A stretch of 64,000 nt of DNA, taken from assembly GCA_034359265.1 (NCBI GenBank), contig CP136891.1:45748001-45812000 (forward strand), given 5' to 3'. Numbering within the stretch: position 1 is the stretch's first letter; every line of letters starts with the position of its first letter. This DNA is from Canna indica (taxonomy: Eukaryota > Streptophyta > Magnoliopsida > Zingiberales > Cannaceae). This document shows positions 11,593 to 23,490 of this stretch, in pieces. The translations under genes and the position numbers were made by a program. The notes under the pieces were generated by a model, which ran no database searches, was not told where the DNA came from, and worked only from the letters and a program-made list of their open reading frames with translations.

Positions 11593-12702
11593 ATGGTGAA
11601 TCCTGAAGAAGAGAAGGGGCCTCTGCCGACGGCGGCGTTCACCCTAGAAACCCTATGGAGGGAGATCCAGATCATGAGTCGCAAAATGGATGACCTCGTC
11701 GTTGAGATGCGGTACGCAGCAGCTCGATTCGTTCCCCACAATGAAGCAGTCGCTACCTCCAGTCGATTGCGAGCTCAAGAGCCTGCACGGATCATAGAGT
11801 CAGACTACCTCAATCCCAATCGGAGATCTGACCGCATCTATCAGGAAGGCTCCACCTCCCATCAGATCGGGCATCCTTTCCCTCCACCCAACATGGATTC
11901 CGACGATGAACTTGAAGCAACATTTGCTGGTCTATCATCCCACAACTCTTAGTCAAAGCCACAATACAGAAGCCCTCTTCCCCTTAATCAGCAGATTAGG
12001 TACAATTCCAACTCAGAACACTCTCAGTATAAAATGAAATTAGACATTCCTTTCTTTGATGGGCATCTACACATTGAAGATTTCTTAGATTCGTTACACT
12101 GCGTAGAAACTTTCTTTGATTACATGAACATTCCTGAACATCAACAATGTAAGTTGGTGTCCTATAAATTATGTGGTGGTGCATCTGCTTGGTGGGATCA
12201 ATTTCAACAGAACAGATTGAGAGAGGGTAAGGACAAAATTAAAGTTTGGCCTCACATGAAACAGCTGATGAAGGCCTGGTTTTTACCTACCAATTATGAA
12301 CAAGTGTTGTATCAGCAATTCCATCATTGCCAGCAAAGAACCAGGACAGTGACTGAATACACTGAAGAGTTTCATAGACTCAGCTCCCGCAACAATTTGC
12401 AGGAGTTAGATACTCAATAGGTCGCAAGATACATTACTGGGCTCATTACTCCAATTCAAGAGAAACTAGAACTGAGCATAGTGTGGAACCTTAATGAGGC
12501 TGTGAATTTGGCTTTGAGGGTGGAGAAACAAGTGAATAGGAGCTCCAACAAAGGAACTGCCAGATGGAAACCACCTCCTGAAGGTTTCAATGATAAGTTC
12601 AGGCAGATGCCCATTCCAAGCCAGTTGGCTTCCCATGACAAACCTCAGGTCACTGCAGTGACCAAGCCAATTGACAATCCACCATTCGAAAAGACTCCAT
12701 GA
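11593..12702 (+). pseudogene. gag of the Reina-like element (broken)
   Basis: Start taken at the first ATG after the PBS (MVNPEEEKGPLP). One reading frame carries an N-terminal coiled region, then the gag domain from about 12034 (DIPFFDGHLHIEDFLD, GGASAWWDQFQ, FLPTNYEQVLYQQFHHC). In-frame stops fall at about 11950, 12418 and 12700, without frameshift. The zinc knuckle follows in the same frame in the next feature. The protein would form the capsid; this copy cannot make it. Confidence 0.82.
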
Positions 12703-12729
12703 CAGTCAACCAGGCCTACCAATCCTTAT

Positions 12730-13500
12730 TTGAAGCCATTTCCACTCAAATGCTTTAAATGCAATCAGCAAGGGCACAAATCCAGTGATTGCCCTAAAAG
12801 GAGATTCCTACACTTGGCAGAACATGTAGAAGGAGAAAATGAGCAGTGTGATGAATATGGTATTCATGAGACTGATAGTGAAGCCCAACTAGAAGGGGAT
12901 GAAGGTGATCCCCTTATATGCATACTACAGAAGCTACTGATCACTGAGAAGCAACCAGTGAACTCTCAGAGAAATGAAATCTTCAGGACTAGGTGCACAG
13001 TCCAAGGAAAAGTATGTAATTTGATAGTAGATGGTGGCAGCTGTGAGAATGTTGTGTCTAAGGCCATGGTCAAAGCATTGAAACTGTCAACACTACCTCA
13101 TCCCAGCCCTTATAAAATAGGATGGGTAAAGAAAGGAGTTGACATAACAGTGAACCAACAATGTCAGGTATCATTCTCCATTGGTGCAGCTTATAAAGAC
13201 CAAGTTACCTGTGATATCCTAGACATGGATGTTTGCCATATCTTACTTGGTAGACCATGGTTATATGACAGAAATGTGAGCCACAATGGTAGGGACAACA
13301 CCTATTCCTTCATATGGAATCAGAAGAAATTGACACTCATGCCACTCCTGGCAGATTCTAATAAAGCTGAGCAAAACAAAAACTTGTTCTGCAGTCACCT
13401 CTACAGTCCAACAGAATCTTCCAACAAAAGATGCTATCATGGCACTAGTAGTAAAGGACCCAGGACCAGTGAATCCATACACAGGACCAGAGAAAGTTAA
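12730..13500 (+). pseudogene. Nucleocapsid zinc knuckle and protease, Reina-like element
   Basis: A 256-codon open stretch. It opens with a CX2CX4HX4C knuckle (CFKCNQQGHKSSDC), then an acidic linker, then a retropepsin domain. The active site reads VDGGSCENVVS and the flap-side motif ILLGRPWLYD. The frame is the same as gag upstream; pol changes frame near 13440-13500. The protease would process Gag-Pol. The domain looks intact but is isolated by the stop before it and the frame change after it. Confidence 0.85.
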
Positions 13501-14540
13501 ACCCCTACTGGCAAAGTACTCAGACTTGCATCCAGAGCTACCATCTGAACTTCCACCATTGAGAGATATTCAACATGGAATAGACTTTATTCCTGGTTCA
13601 AGTCTGCCAAACTTACCACACTATAGGATGAGTCCAAGGGAACATGATATCCTGCAAGGAATTGCTGATGATTTGTTATTGAAGAGACTCATAAGGCAAA
13701 GCATTAGTCCTTGCGCAGTGCCTGCCATATTGGTGCCAAAAAAAGATAACTCTTGGAGAATGTGTGTGGATAGCAGAGCCATCAATAAAATCACCATAAA
13801 ATACAGATTCCCTATTCCTAGGCTTGAGGACATGTTGGATAAACTAGAAGGGTCTAAATTGTTCTTCAAATTGGATCTAAAAAGTGGTTATCACCAAATC
13901 AGGATCCAATAAGGTGATGAATGGAAAATAGCCTTCAAGACAAGAGAAGGCTTGTATGAATGGCTTGTAATGCCATTTGGGCTTCGTAGTGCACCGAGTA
14001 CATTTATGAGACTCATGAACCAAGTTCTTAAGCCCTTCATAGGCAAATTCCTAGTGGTTTACTTTGATGATATTCTAATAAATAACAGGACTGAAGCTGA
14101 GCAGTTGCAGCAACTGAGAGAAGTGTTTCCAGTGCTTGAGAGCCAACAAACTATATCTCAGCCTACACAAATGTGAATTCTTAACTGATGAACTGCTATT
14201 TTTGGTCTTTGTTATCAGCAAAAATGGCATCCACACTGACCCTAAGAAGATACAAGCAATTGTTGAATGGCCACCCCCTAGTAACATCACTGAATTAAGA
14301 AGTTTCTTAGGGCTAGCAACCTTCTACAGGAGGTTCATAATTCAGTGAACTTGCAGGCCCCCTCACTAATAGTTTGAAGAAAGGGCAATTTGAGTGGGAC
14401 ACAAAGTAGCAAACCAGTTTCCACATCTTGAAGAGCAGGCTGACTGAAGCTCCAGTCCTTGCCTTACCTAATTTTGACAAAGTCTTTGAGGTTGAAACTG
14501 ACGCATCTAAGGTGGGGATAGGGGCAGTCTTAATGTTCAC
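13439..14540 (+). pseudogene. Reverse transcriptase of the Reina-like element (truncated)
   Basis: Fingers and palm are recognisable: [67 protein letters not shown] and the catalytic VVYFDDIL at about 14055. A TAA interrupts after YHQIRIQ (13910) and a frameshift lies near 14130. The connection region follows ([11 protein letters not shown], 14310) and then the first strand of RNase H before homology ends at 14540. Confidence 0.87.
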
Positions 14541-15129
14541 TCCTATCTGGTATAAGGTGCACCCAAGAGCTTGAGAGCATCTTTTTAATCTTAATCATGC
14601 ATTATTTGGTTCAGCATTCCATTCATTCCAATAAAGTAACCCTCTCTGGGAGCTCAACCTCTAAACAAGATATGCGATGATTATTATGGTAGTCGAAATG
14701 ATTTATACCTGGAGCTCAAGGGATAGCTAAATGATGATACTTCTCCACATAGTACTTCCTAAGCATTTATTCAAAGCATCATAATCTGGAAGGCAGCAAA
14801 GGGACAAAGCTAGTCAACAAGATTTTTTATTTTTCACACGAAATAATAAGTGAAGGACACAAAGGAAAATACAGAACAAATAGGGAAGAGAGCTTAGCTT
14901 CAGAAAAGTCTAAAGAACAATTCAGAACCAATCAAATATTTGTAGTGAGCAAAATTAAACATTTGAGAGCTTCCCTTAAAAAAATAGAAAATGTACCCGT
15001 CCTCTAGTGGCAAAGTTGGAGCCTGAGACTTTATAAAATTAAACATTTGAGAGCTTCCCTAAATCATCAAATTCGCGGTCGAGAAGAGCAAGTTGGAGCC
15101 TGAGACTTTGTAAGCATCCTCAAGTGGCA
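14541..15129. other. Non-coding stretch with small direct duplication
   Basis: No gene is seen. ACATTTGAGAGCTTCCCT occurs near 14960 and 15042, and TTGGAGCCTGAGACTTT near 15015 and 15093, giving a locally duplicated, partly shuffled segment of about 80 bases. Confidence 0.6.
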
Positions 15130-15680
15130 AAGGCTATTGATGGCGTAACATGCAACTGCAACTCTGTGTGCCCAAGCAAACCACTAGCAACAGCAGCAGC
15201 ATGAGCTTGGGCTTGGGCTTGGGCATGTATTTGCTGGCAGGTTGCATACATCCTAAGGATGGTGTCCGTGAGAAACACTCCCAAAACGAGCCAAAGTTAC
15301 AAAGCACAATAAACCCACAGAGCGCATAGTCAATTGAAGATTACTACTGGGAGATTGGGAATGAAAAATACTCACATGTAAAAACCCGCATTATCCACTA
15401 TGAAATACCAGAAAGTTGGGTGACATCGGATGTGAGTTCAATATCATGAGCAGCACAAGAACTGCAATATAAGCATGCACAAGAAAATAGAACGAACATA
15501 GTATCTATAATTAACCACACTGTAAGCACAGAAAATCCCTAGATCTAACAGTGTCAGACATACCAGTGACAAGAAAAGCCATCGAATTGTTATTAACAGG
15601 ATGGCTGCCTGCATGGATATGCTATGCCAAAATAACAACAAATAGTCAGAAAAAGTTGCACTATCCACCAAGACTGCAGT
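15130..15680 (-). pseudogene. Unidentified membrane-protein pseudogene, C-terminal exons
   Basis: Three minus-strand segments read as consecutive exons: about 15680-15540 (DYLLLFWHSISMQAAILL, a hydrophobic membrane-like stretch), 15461-15380 (VLVLLMILNSHPMSPNF then a TGG-to-stop-like TAG) and 15277-15130 (FLTDTILRMYATCQQ, an Ala/Gln/His repeat, then GHTELQLHVTPSIAFA). The second segment ends at a GTGAGT donor and is preceded by a TATATTGCAG acceptor. I do not recognise the family. The TAG shows decay. An alternative is chance hydrophobic translation, but the conserved-looking splice borders argue for a real former gene. Confidence 0.4.
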
Positions 15681-15754
15681 TTAGAAAATGAATGCACTTC
15701 AGAGAAAATGTTTAAGAGAATTACCACCGATCGCTTATCAAGTATAAATCCAGG

Positions 15755-16379
15755 TTGTGCCTAGATGGGGGTACAACCCTGACGATGTTATTCTCAGGTA
15801 CCTTGGTGGCATACCTACGGGTACAATCCACAATGGTGGATATATTGCATGCCGGGCAGGGAGAGGACGCCTTCTGTGCGCTGATAAAGGATTTTGTGCA
15901 GAGAGGCGATGCAGAGAATAGATTCAGGTTGGACTCAGAGGGTGTGCTAAGGTTCAAAGATCGGATTGTGATGCCGGATATGGCAAAGGTGCGCAGGCAA
16001 GTCCTGGAGTTGGGTCATCGCTCCACTTATATGATGCATCTGGGACCACCATCATGTACCGAGATTTAAGGCAGTATTACTGGTGGAAAGGTATGAAAAG
16101 AGAGGTAGCAGAGTTTGTCTCCAAATGTCTGGTCTGCCAGCAGGTGAAGGCCGAACACCTCAAGCCCGCGGGACTACTACAGAACCTCGAGGTGCCGAGT
16201 GGGAGTGAGAGAAAATCACCATGGACCTAGTGACTAGGTTGCCTAAGTCAAAAGGCGGCTTTGACTCCATTTGGGTGGTAGTGGACCGATTAACCAAGAC
16301 CACGCACTTCATCCCAGTGAAGACTACCTTCTCTGCAGAACAATACGCCCGACTATTCTTGGACACAATTGTGGCATAC
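15755..16379 (+). pseudogene. Integrase of element C, N-terminal half
   Basis: Starts in the spacer after RNase H and holds the HHCC zinc-binding module (from HRSTYMMH to KCLVCQQVKAEH). A frameshift near 16050 removes the usual PGATKMYR stretch, and another falls near 16200. The catalytic core then begins with the first Asp (MDLVTRLPKSK, 16221) and reaches FLDTIVAY, where the nested element is inserted. Integrase joins element DNA to the chromosome. The second half is at 23496-24340. Confidence 0.87.
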
Positions 16380-17599
16380 TGTTACACCCATAGATTTGAT
16401 GGCATTTGGACTCGGCGCGGGGCGTGCCTCAGGCTCGCGCTGAGCTGCGGAGTTGCAACTGAGGAGCAACAAGTGTGTTCACACTTGGCGACGGATATTG
16501 CCTGCCATGGCGAAGGATTTGCCCGCCCGGGCGAGCGCCCAGCTGGGCAATGCATTGCAACAGGCTGAGCGGTGGACTGCTCATGCGCCCCTGGGCGTGG
16601 GCGCGACTTGGCGGGGATTTGGGCCGTCTGTGGGCGCGGTGACACGGAGCGATGGCCTCGTGGAGCAATCTGTCCCGTGTGCGCAATGGCGCGGGACTTG
16701 ACATTTGCATTTGCCTGCCCGGGCTGGAGCGTGGCGGAGCGAACTCTCGCCATGCCTTGGCCCTGGCGGGGCGAACATTGCGGACTGCCTGTGTGCGCGG
16801 AGGCACAGGCTTGGCGCATGGAGCACATGGTTGATGCGGAGCGGCACATCCTGCTGTGATGAGTCCGCGAGCCGGGACGGACATTGTGCGAGGCGGACGC
16901 TGAGCAGAATACCAATGCAAAATCATGTGAGTGGGCAGACGACAGCCGTGTAGGCACCATTTGGGCTACAACGTGCACTGCCGCATTCTGCCCCGCGCAC
17001 TGGCCTCATGGCCATGGACTGAGTGGTGCACTTAGTCGCTTGGGAGACTTGGACTCGACCAGATGGTCCAGGCTCCTCCCTACTCGACTTGGGTCGGCAG
17101 TTGATGGAAGTTGGACAGTTTGGGGCGAGCCAAACTACCACCCCTTGGACTGGCTGGCTGAGATGATACTTGGCCTTAACTGTATGGCCAAGATTGAAGG
17201 CATGGGCGACCAGCAGCTCTATAAAAGAGGATGGTCGACCACTGAAGGAGGCTGCTAGATATTTTGAGAGATCTGGAGTCTGTACTTGGTGTATTACACT
17301 TCTGTTGAGAGACCACTGTGTGAGTGTCTGTGCAAAGTGTAATCCGGGTTTTGTATCTTGTAACATTTTGTATAATGAAGCAAGTGATTTCCCTTTGAGA
17401 TGCCTTGTAATTGCTCCATCATCATCTAGTGTGTTGCTGTGATCTTGCGGTCTATGTGTGTGTGCTCGTTTCGTTGAGACGTTGCAAACGACCCGTTGGT
17501 GCGGAAGAAGGCTGGCTGATAGTTCTGTGCACTGATCAGCACCATCATGTGGTTGGAAGGTGAAAATTTTGAAGCCTCGTCGATTCAAACCCCGTGACA
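16380..17599 (+). repeat. 5' LTR of nested chromovirus (1220 bp)
   Basis: Runs from TGTTACACCC to CCCCGTGACA. U3 is unusually GC- and CpG-rich for this AT-rich window. A TATA box (17220-17226) puts the RNA start about 870 bases in. Long open frames on both strands (for example minus 16382-16978) come from the GC-rich sequence and carry no recognised domain. Confidence 0.95.
17220..17226 (+). promoter_or_regulatory. TATA box, 5' LTR of nested chromovirus
   Basis: CAGCTCTATAAAAGAGG; the same sequence occurs at 23115-23121 in the 3' LTR. Confidence 0.75.
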
Positions 17600-17601
17600 A
17601 T

Positions 17602-17613
17602 TGGTATCAGAGC
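17602..17613 (+). other. Primer-binding site of nested chromovirus
   Basis: TGGTATCAGAGC, two bases after the 5' LTR, complementary to the initiator tRNA-Met 3' end. Confidence 0.93.
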
Positions 17614-17743
17614 CAGGTTAGGGCTCATTCGACAGTAAAGGTTGGTGAATTTACTGCATTCGAATTGCATTTGGTGGCAGTCGACACTGCTATTTGTTCC
17701 TTTCTTCGAAGATCAAAATCATAGCAAAACAACTCGTTGTTCT

Positions 17744-18697
17744 ATGCTGAGAATGGATGCGTTAAGAGAACGCGTGGCGACCCTTGAGGCAGCGGTCGGG
17801 GATGGCTCCGACCTTGACGGAACTCTGGTGGAACAATACGGGTCGCTAGCCAATGATGTGACTAACCAAAAAGCACTGCTCTCGGATGTGTTGAATGGTC
17901 ATGTTGCACTGAAGGCGCAGATGGCAGAAATGCTGGCCAAGGTGACAAAGATGGAGGCCATCATCACCGAACAGCGGGCGGAATTGGTGCTGCTGCGCAC
18001 CAAAGAGGGCAAGATGGAGACGGTCCACTCTAAAAGCAGATTGAAGTATCCGGAACCTGTGCCTTTCTCGGGAGTCCGGGATTCCCGGGAACTTGAGAAC
18101 TTCATCTACGACATCGAGCACTATTTTGATGCTGCGAATGTCGACGTCGGTGAACAGCTCAAAGTTGCCACTATGTACTTGGCCGGGGATGCCAAACTAT
18201 GGTGGCGAACTTATGAAGCGGAGATCAAGTCGGGTGGCCGTTCCAAACTTGAAGACTGGAACACACTGAGGGCCGAACTGAGGAAGCAATTCTTGCCCAG
18301 CAATTCCTCCTGGATGGCTCGTGATTCACTGACCCGTCTGAGGCAAACGGGTTTTGTGTGTGCATACGTGACGGAATTCAGATCGCTGCTGCTACAAGTT
18401 GAAGACATGTCGGATTCCGACAAAATCTACAACTTCTTGCGCGGGCTTCAGCCCTGGGCGCAATTGGAGTTGCACCGACAGGGCCCGGCGGACCTGTCCA
18501 CTGCCATGGCGCGTGCGGAGGCATTGCTGGACCTTCGTACCACGCCACAGGAGGATGATGCGGTGCGAAAGGGGTGACCTGCTGACAAGCCCCAGAAGTT
18601 TGCAAAACCTACAGTCAAGGCGGCCAAGAAATTCCCAACTCGTGCAGAGAAGGGGAAGGCCAAGTTTGCTGACAAGCAGCCCCGGAAGGACCCAAAG
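17744..18697 (+). pseudogene. gag of nested chromovirus
   Basis: I prefer the ATG at 17744 or 17753 (MLRMDALRERVATLEAA) over the earlier one at 17642, because the coiled-coil N-terminus begins here. The coiled coil spans roughly the first 100 residues. The gag domain follows (YPEPVPFSGVRDSRELENF, YLAGDAKLWWRTYE, FLPSNSSWMARDSLTRL). A TGA at 18575-18577 replaces an arginine-like codon in the basic linker; the frame stays open beyond it into the zinc knuckle. Without that stop, gag and pol would be one frame to 20032. Confidence 0.87.
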
Positions 18698-20035
18698 ATG
18701 CAAGCGGGATGCTTCATTTGCAATGGACCGCACCGTGCCCGCGACTGTCCAAAGCAGGAGAAACTCACGGCGCTGGTGAACGGGGAGGACTCTGCGGCCA
18801 ATGGAAGTCCCACCCGGGTGGCACCACTGCAGGCTCTTGGAGCGCTGTGCACTGGGAGGAAAACCCAGAGTGATGGACTGTGCTATGTCCGGGTCCTTCT
18901 GAACGGACAACCGGTGGATGCCATGATCGACACCGGAGCCACGCACAACTTCCTCGCAGAACGGATGGTGGACTGCTTGAACATGAAGTTGCAGTCCCAC
19001 TCGACCCAAATTAAGGCGGTGAATTCTGTCAGCCGCCCTGTGGTTGGCATTGCCAAAAATTGTGTTGTAAAAGTTGGACTGTGGATTGGGAACGTTGATG
19101 TTCTTGCTATCCCTTTGGATGATTTCGATTTCATATTGGGAAACAACTTTTTAGTTGCTGCAGGTGCCTCTGTGATCCCTCATCTGGCAGGACTGATGAT
19201 CTCGAATCCTACCCAGCCTTGTTATGTTCAAGGCTACAGAAGACGCAGCCAGGCGAGTGGTGCGCCTACAGAGTGCGTCTCAGCCATGCAGATGGCTAAG
19301 GGCTGGAAGAAGGGCCAACCGACCTTCCTCGCTGCCGTCTTTGAGGCAGATACGGAGGAACCCAACACCCAGGTTGCTGCTGCTGTTCCAGACACTGTTC
19401 TGGAGATCTTGGAGTCTTTCCAAGATGTGATGCCTGCTGATCTGCCGGCAGGCCTTCCACCGAGACGGGCGGTGGATCATCAGATCGAGTTGCTGCCGGG
19501 GACGCGACCTCCTGCTAAGGCCCCCTACAGGATGTCCCCGCGAGAGTTGGAGGAACTCTGTAAGCAACTTGCGGAGCTCCTGGATGGCGAAAAAATTCAG
19601 CCTTCAAAGGCTCCTTTCGGAACACCAATTCTGTTTCAACAGAAGCAAGACGGCACACTACGTCTCTACGTTGATTACCGTGGGCTGAACAAGGTGACGA
19701 TCAAGAATAAGTACCCAGTCCCTCTCATTGCTGACCTCTTTGATCGCCTCAGCGGAGCCTCTTTCTTTACAAAGCTAGACTTGCGCTCGGGATATTGGCA
19801 AGTCCGCATTGCAGAAGGGGATGAACCAAAGACTACGATGGTGACTCGTTATGGTTCTTATGAATTCCTGGTCATGCCATTTGGCTTGACCAATGCTCCT
19901 GCAACCTTCTGTAATTTAATGAACAATGTTTTCCATGATATAATAGACAAGTTTGTTGTGGTGTATCTTGATGACATTGTTATTTACAGTGCATCTTTGA
20001 GTGAGCACTTGAAATATTTGAGTGTGGTGTTGTAA
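18698..20035 (+). pseudogene. Zinc knuckle, protease and reverse transcriptase, nested chromovirus
   Basis: 445 open codons in the gag frame. In order: zinc knuckle [13 protein letters not shown], retropepsin with [13 protein letters not shown] (about 18930) and FILGNNFL, then RT with [58 protein letters not shown] and the catalytic [11 protein letters not shown] at about 19970. It ends at a TAA (20033-20035) shortly after the palm motif, with another TAA soon after. The lack of a frame change between gag and pol is normal for single-ORF chromoviruses. Confidence 0.9.
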
Positions 20036-20053
20036 AAGTTGAGATAACACTAG

Positions 20054-20833
20054 TTGTATGTAAAGAAAGAAAAGTGTGAGTTTTGTGTCCAGGAAATCAA
20101 ATTTCTAGGCCACATTGTTGGCAAAGGGATCGTCCAAATGGATCCCTGGAAGGTGAAGGCTATTGAAGATTGGCCGGCGCCAACTTCAGTCACCGAACTA
20201 CGGAGCTTTCTTGGGTTATCAAACTACTACAGAAAGTTCCTAAAGGGCTACTCGAGGGAGGTAGCACCCTTGACAGATCTGTTGAAGAAAGATCAGGGCT
20301 GGGACTGGTCTGAAGCTTGCCAAGAAGCCTTCAGTAGAATTAAATAAAAGATCATCTCTGAACCTGTGCTAAAGTTACCAGATTTTGGCAAACCCTTTGA
20401 GGTGCATACAGATGCTTCAGATAAGGCAGTAGGAGGAGTCCTTGTACAAGAGGGACATCCTGTTGCATTTGAGAGCTGGAAGTTGAAGCCAGCAGAGCAG
20501 AAGTATTTTGCTCATGAGAAGGAAATGCTAGCTGTTGTGCATTGCCTGCGGGTATGGAGGGTGTACCTGCTCGAGACAATGTTCGTAGTGAAGACGGACA
20601 ATGTTGCAAACACCTTCTTCAAGACACAGAAGAAGCTGAGTCCGAGGCAGGCAAGATGGCAGGAATTCCTTGCGGAATACGAGTTTCAGTGGGAGCATAA
20701 ACCTGGGCGACATAACCAGGTAGCAGACGCTCTCAGCCGGAAGGTGACGGAAACCATAGCGGTTGTGACTCAGTTGGAGGCTGGATTCACTGACACACTC
20801 AAAGAACTCGCTGCCCATGACACTGCATACTAG
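20054..20833 (+). pseudogene. RT thumb/connection and RNase H, nested chromovirus
   Basis: Same frame as the RT upstream. [19 protein letters not shown] and [14 protein letters not shown] are the RT connection; a TAA at 20345 separates it from RNase H. RNase H has VHTDASDKAVGGVL (first Asp), YFAHEKEMLAVVHCL (Glu), FVVKTDN (Asp) and the C-terminal [11 protein letters not shown]. It degrades the RNA strand of the RNA-DNA hybrid. A TAG at 20831 ends it. Confidence 0.88.
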
Positions 20834-22113
20834 AAGGTCATCTCCCAAGTTAAAGAGGGGATTGTGCGGAGGTACTGGGTTCAGGATGGGCTGCTCTATG
20901 CCAAGGGCAGTCGAGTATACGTCCCTAGCGGAGGGGACTGCGGAGTCAGCTCCTGTGTGAATGCCATGACACGCAGTGGGCTGGACATCCAGGACAAGAT
21001 AGGATGAAGGCGTTGCTCGCGCGGTCCTATTTCTAGCCTAAGATGGATGTGGATATAGAGCTTTATGTTAGCACTTGCCTTGTGTGCCAACAAGACAAGG
21101 TGGAACGGAGAGCGGAGGCAAGACTGCTTCAGCCACTGCCCGTTCCAGAGAAGCCATGGACTTCTGTCTCCATGGACTTCATCACTGGCTTCCCGGAGGT
21201 GCAAGGCTATGATGCTATCATGGTGATTGTTGATCGGTTTTCCAAGTATGCTGTTTTCAGACCGGTGAAGAAAGCATGCACTGCAGAGATGGCTGCAGAA
21301 GAGTTCTATAAGAACATTGTGAAGTTCTTTGGGTTGCCTACTGATATTGTGAGTGACAGGGATGGAAGATTCACAGGCAAGTTTTGGACTTACCTGTTCA
21401 AACTGATGGGAACAGAGCTAAAATTCTCCACTGCCAATCACCCCCAAACTGATGGGCAGACGGAGCGAGTGAACCAGATGCTTGAAGAGTATCTCAGGCA
21501 CTATGCCACTGCAAGTCAGCGGAATTGGCTGGAGCTACTTGATACAGCCCAGTTTTGCTACAACCTGCATCGTTCCTCAGCCACTGGTTTCAGCCCCTTC
21601 GAGTTGGCGATGGGCTACCAGCCCCTCACTCCCCATGAAATAGCATTAACCAAGAAGGAAGGGCCTTGCCTTGCTGCTTACAGATTTGCAAGGAGTAAGC
21701 AGGAACTGCTTGAAGAGGCACGAGACAGTCTTGATAAAGCTGCCCGGTGCATGAAGAAATATGCGGACAAAGGGCGTCGTCCATTGGAGTTCAATGTAGG
21801 CGACAAAGTGTTGCTAAAGCTAACACCACAAATCTGGAAGAAGGTTACCAACAAGAGATGGCACAAAGGTTTGATTCAACGGTATGATGGGCCGTTTGAA
21901 GTGATTAAGCACGTAGGTGCTGTTGCCTATCGCTTAGCACTGCCTGAGCGGATGAAGATCCACCCTACCATTCATATAAGTTATTTGAAGCCTTTCCATG
22001 AAGATCACTCCAACCCAAAGCGCGCGAAGGCCAAGCGTGCACCACTCACTGGAACAGGGAGCTGGGCAGGGAAGTCGATCGCATTCTGGACCACAGGACG
22101 CTGGGGTAAGTAA
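20834..22113 (+). pseudogene. Integrase of nested chromovirus
   Basis: The zinc-binding region (CHDTQWAGHPG to CLVCQQDKVE) spans a frameshift at about 20940-21040. From 21043 the frame is open for 356 codons with an apparently intact DDE core: MDFITGFPEVQ, IVSDRDGRFTGKF, QTDGQTERVNQM. The C-terminal domain (VLLKLTPQIW, GPFEVIKHVG, HPTIHISYLKPF) follows. The chromodomain is in another frame downstream. Confidence 0.9.
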
Positions 22114-22246
22114 AATGAATAGGTGGACAGAATACTTGGTGTCTTGGAAGGGGCATCTTGAATCTGAGAATTCTTGGCAAAAGGCTGCAGAGCTGTGGGA
22201 GTTTGAAGATAAAATCAATGACTACCACCGATCTGTTCCGACGAGG
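22100..22246 (+). pseudogene. Chromodomain of nested chromovirus integrase
   Basis: Frame shifted relative to the integrase core. TEYLVSWKGHLESENSW followed by an aromatic and acidic helix (ELWEFEDKINDY) is a canonical chromodomain with Tyr, Trp and Trp cage positions visible. In chromoviruses it is thought to bind modified histone H3 and steer integration. Confidence 0.85.
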
Positions 22247-22259
22247 GCGTCGACTTCTT

Positions 22260-22274
22260 CTGGTGGGGGTGGTC
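22260..22274 (+). other. Polypurine-like tract before 3' LTR, nested chromovirus
   Basis: TGGTGGGGGTGGTC directly precedes TGTTACACCC. It is the only purine-rich run there and so the probable plus-strand primer. Confidence 0.6.
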
Positions 22275-23490
22275 TGTTACACCCCTAAATTTGATGGCAT
22301 TTGGACTCGGCGCGGGGCGTGCCTCAGGCCTGCGCTGAGCTGCGGAGTTGCAACTGAGGAGCAACAAGTGTGTTCACACTTGGCGACGGATATTGCCCGC
22401 CATGGCGAAGGATTTGCCCGCCCGGGCGAGCGCCCAGCTGGGCAATTCATTGCAACAGGCTGAGCGGTGGACTGCTCACGCGCCCCTGGGCGTGGACGTG
22501 ACTTGGCGGGGATTTGGGCCGTCCGTGGGCGCGGTGACACGGAGCGATGGCCTCGCGGAGCAATCTGTCCCGTGTGCGCAATGACGCGGGACTTGACATT
22601 TGCATTTGCCTGCCCGGGCTGGAGCGTGGCGGAGCGAACTCTCGCCATGCCTTGGCCCTGGCGGGGCAAACATTGCGGACTGCCTGTGTGCGCGGAGGCA
22701 CAGGCTTGGCGCATGGAGCACATGGTTGATGCGGAGCGGCACATCCTGCTGTGATGAGTCCGCGAGCCGGGACGGACATTGTGCGAGGCGGACCCTGAGC
22801 AGAATACCAATGCAAAATCATGTGAGCGGGCAGACGGCAGTCGTGTAGGCATCATTTGGGCTACAACGTGCACTGCCGCATTCTGCCCCGCGCACTGGCC
22901 TCATGGCCATGGACTGAGCGGTGCACTTAGTCCCTTGGGAGACTTGGACTTGACCAGATGGTCCAGGCTCCTCCCTACTCGACTTGGGTCGGCAGTTGAT
23001 GGAAGTTGGGCAGTTTGGGGCGAGCCAAACTACTACCCCTTGGACTGGCTGGCTGAGATGATACTTGGTCTTAGCTGTATGGCCAAGATTGAAGGCATGG
23101 GCGACCAGCAGCTCTATAAAAGAGGATGGTCGACCACTGAAGGAGGCTGCTAGATATTTTGAGAGATCTGGAGTCTGTACTTGGTGTATTACACTTCTAT
23201 TGAGAGACCACTGTGTGAGTGTGTGTGCAAAGTGTAATCCGGGTTTTGTATCTTGTAACATTTTGTATAATGAAGCAAGTGATTTCCCTTTGAGATGCCT
23301 TGTAATTGCTCCATCATCATCTAGTGTGTTGCTGTGATCTTGCGGTCTATGTGTGTGTGCTCGTTTCGTTGAGATGTTGCAAATGACCCGTTGGTGCGTA
23401 AGAAGGCTGGCTGATAGTTCTGTGCACTGATCAGCGCCATCACGTGGTTGGAAGGTGAAAATTTTGAACCTCGATTCAAACCCCGTGACA
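22275..23490 (+). repeat. 3' LTR of nested chromovirus (1216 bp)
   Basis: Matches 16380-17599 end to end with scattered substitutions and a few-base deletion near 23470. Followed by the target duplication CATAC. Confidence 0.95.

Larger units (their letters stand above)
11197..14540 (+). mobile_element. Short-LTR chromovirus (Reina-like), 5' half
   Basis: A 5' LTR of about 363 bp, PBS, gag, protease and most of RT are present. The homology stops at about 14540 just inside the RNase H start ([12 protein letters not shown]). RNase H, integrase and 3' LTR are missing. The short LTR and the gag/protease type (VDGGSCENVVSK, ILLGRPW) fit the Reina clade better than Tekay, but the clade needs a tree. 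Stops and frameshifts interrupt all genes. Confidence 0.8.
16380..23490 (+). mobile_element. Complete chromovirus nested in element C (Galadriel-like?)
   Basis: Both LTRs (16380-17599 and 22275-23490), PBS, gag, protease, RT, RNase H, integrase and chromodomain are present, flanked by CATAC at 16375-16379 and 23491-23495. Removing it restores the integrase reading of element C. LTRs differ by a few per cent by eye, so it is a fairly young insertion. The chromodomain places it among chromoviruses; Galadriel is a tentative clade. In-frame stops and a frameshift make it non-autonomous now. Confidence 0.95.

Noticed and set aside
16382..17600. Long antisense open frames (198 and 225 codons) in the nested chromovirus LTR, also in its other LTR
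   Set aside because: The LTR is GC-rich, frames are open on several registers of both strands, no domain is visible, and presence in both LTRs follows from their recent common origin.
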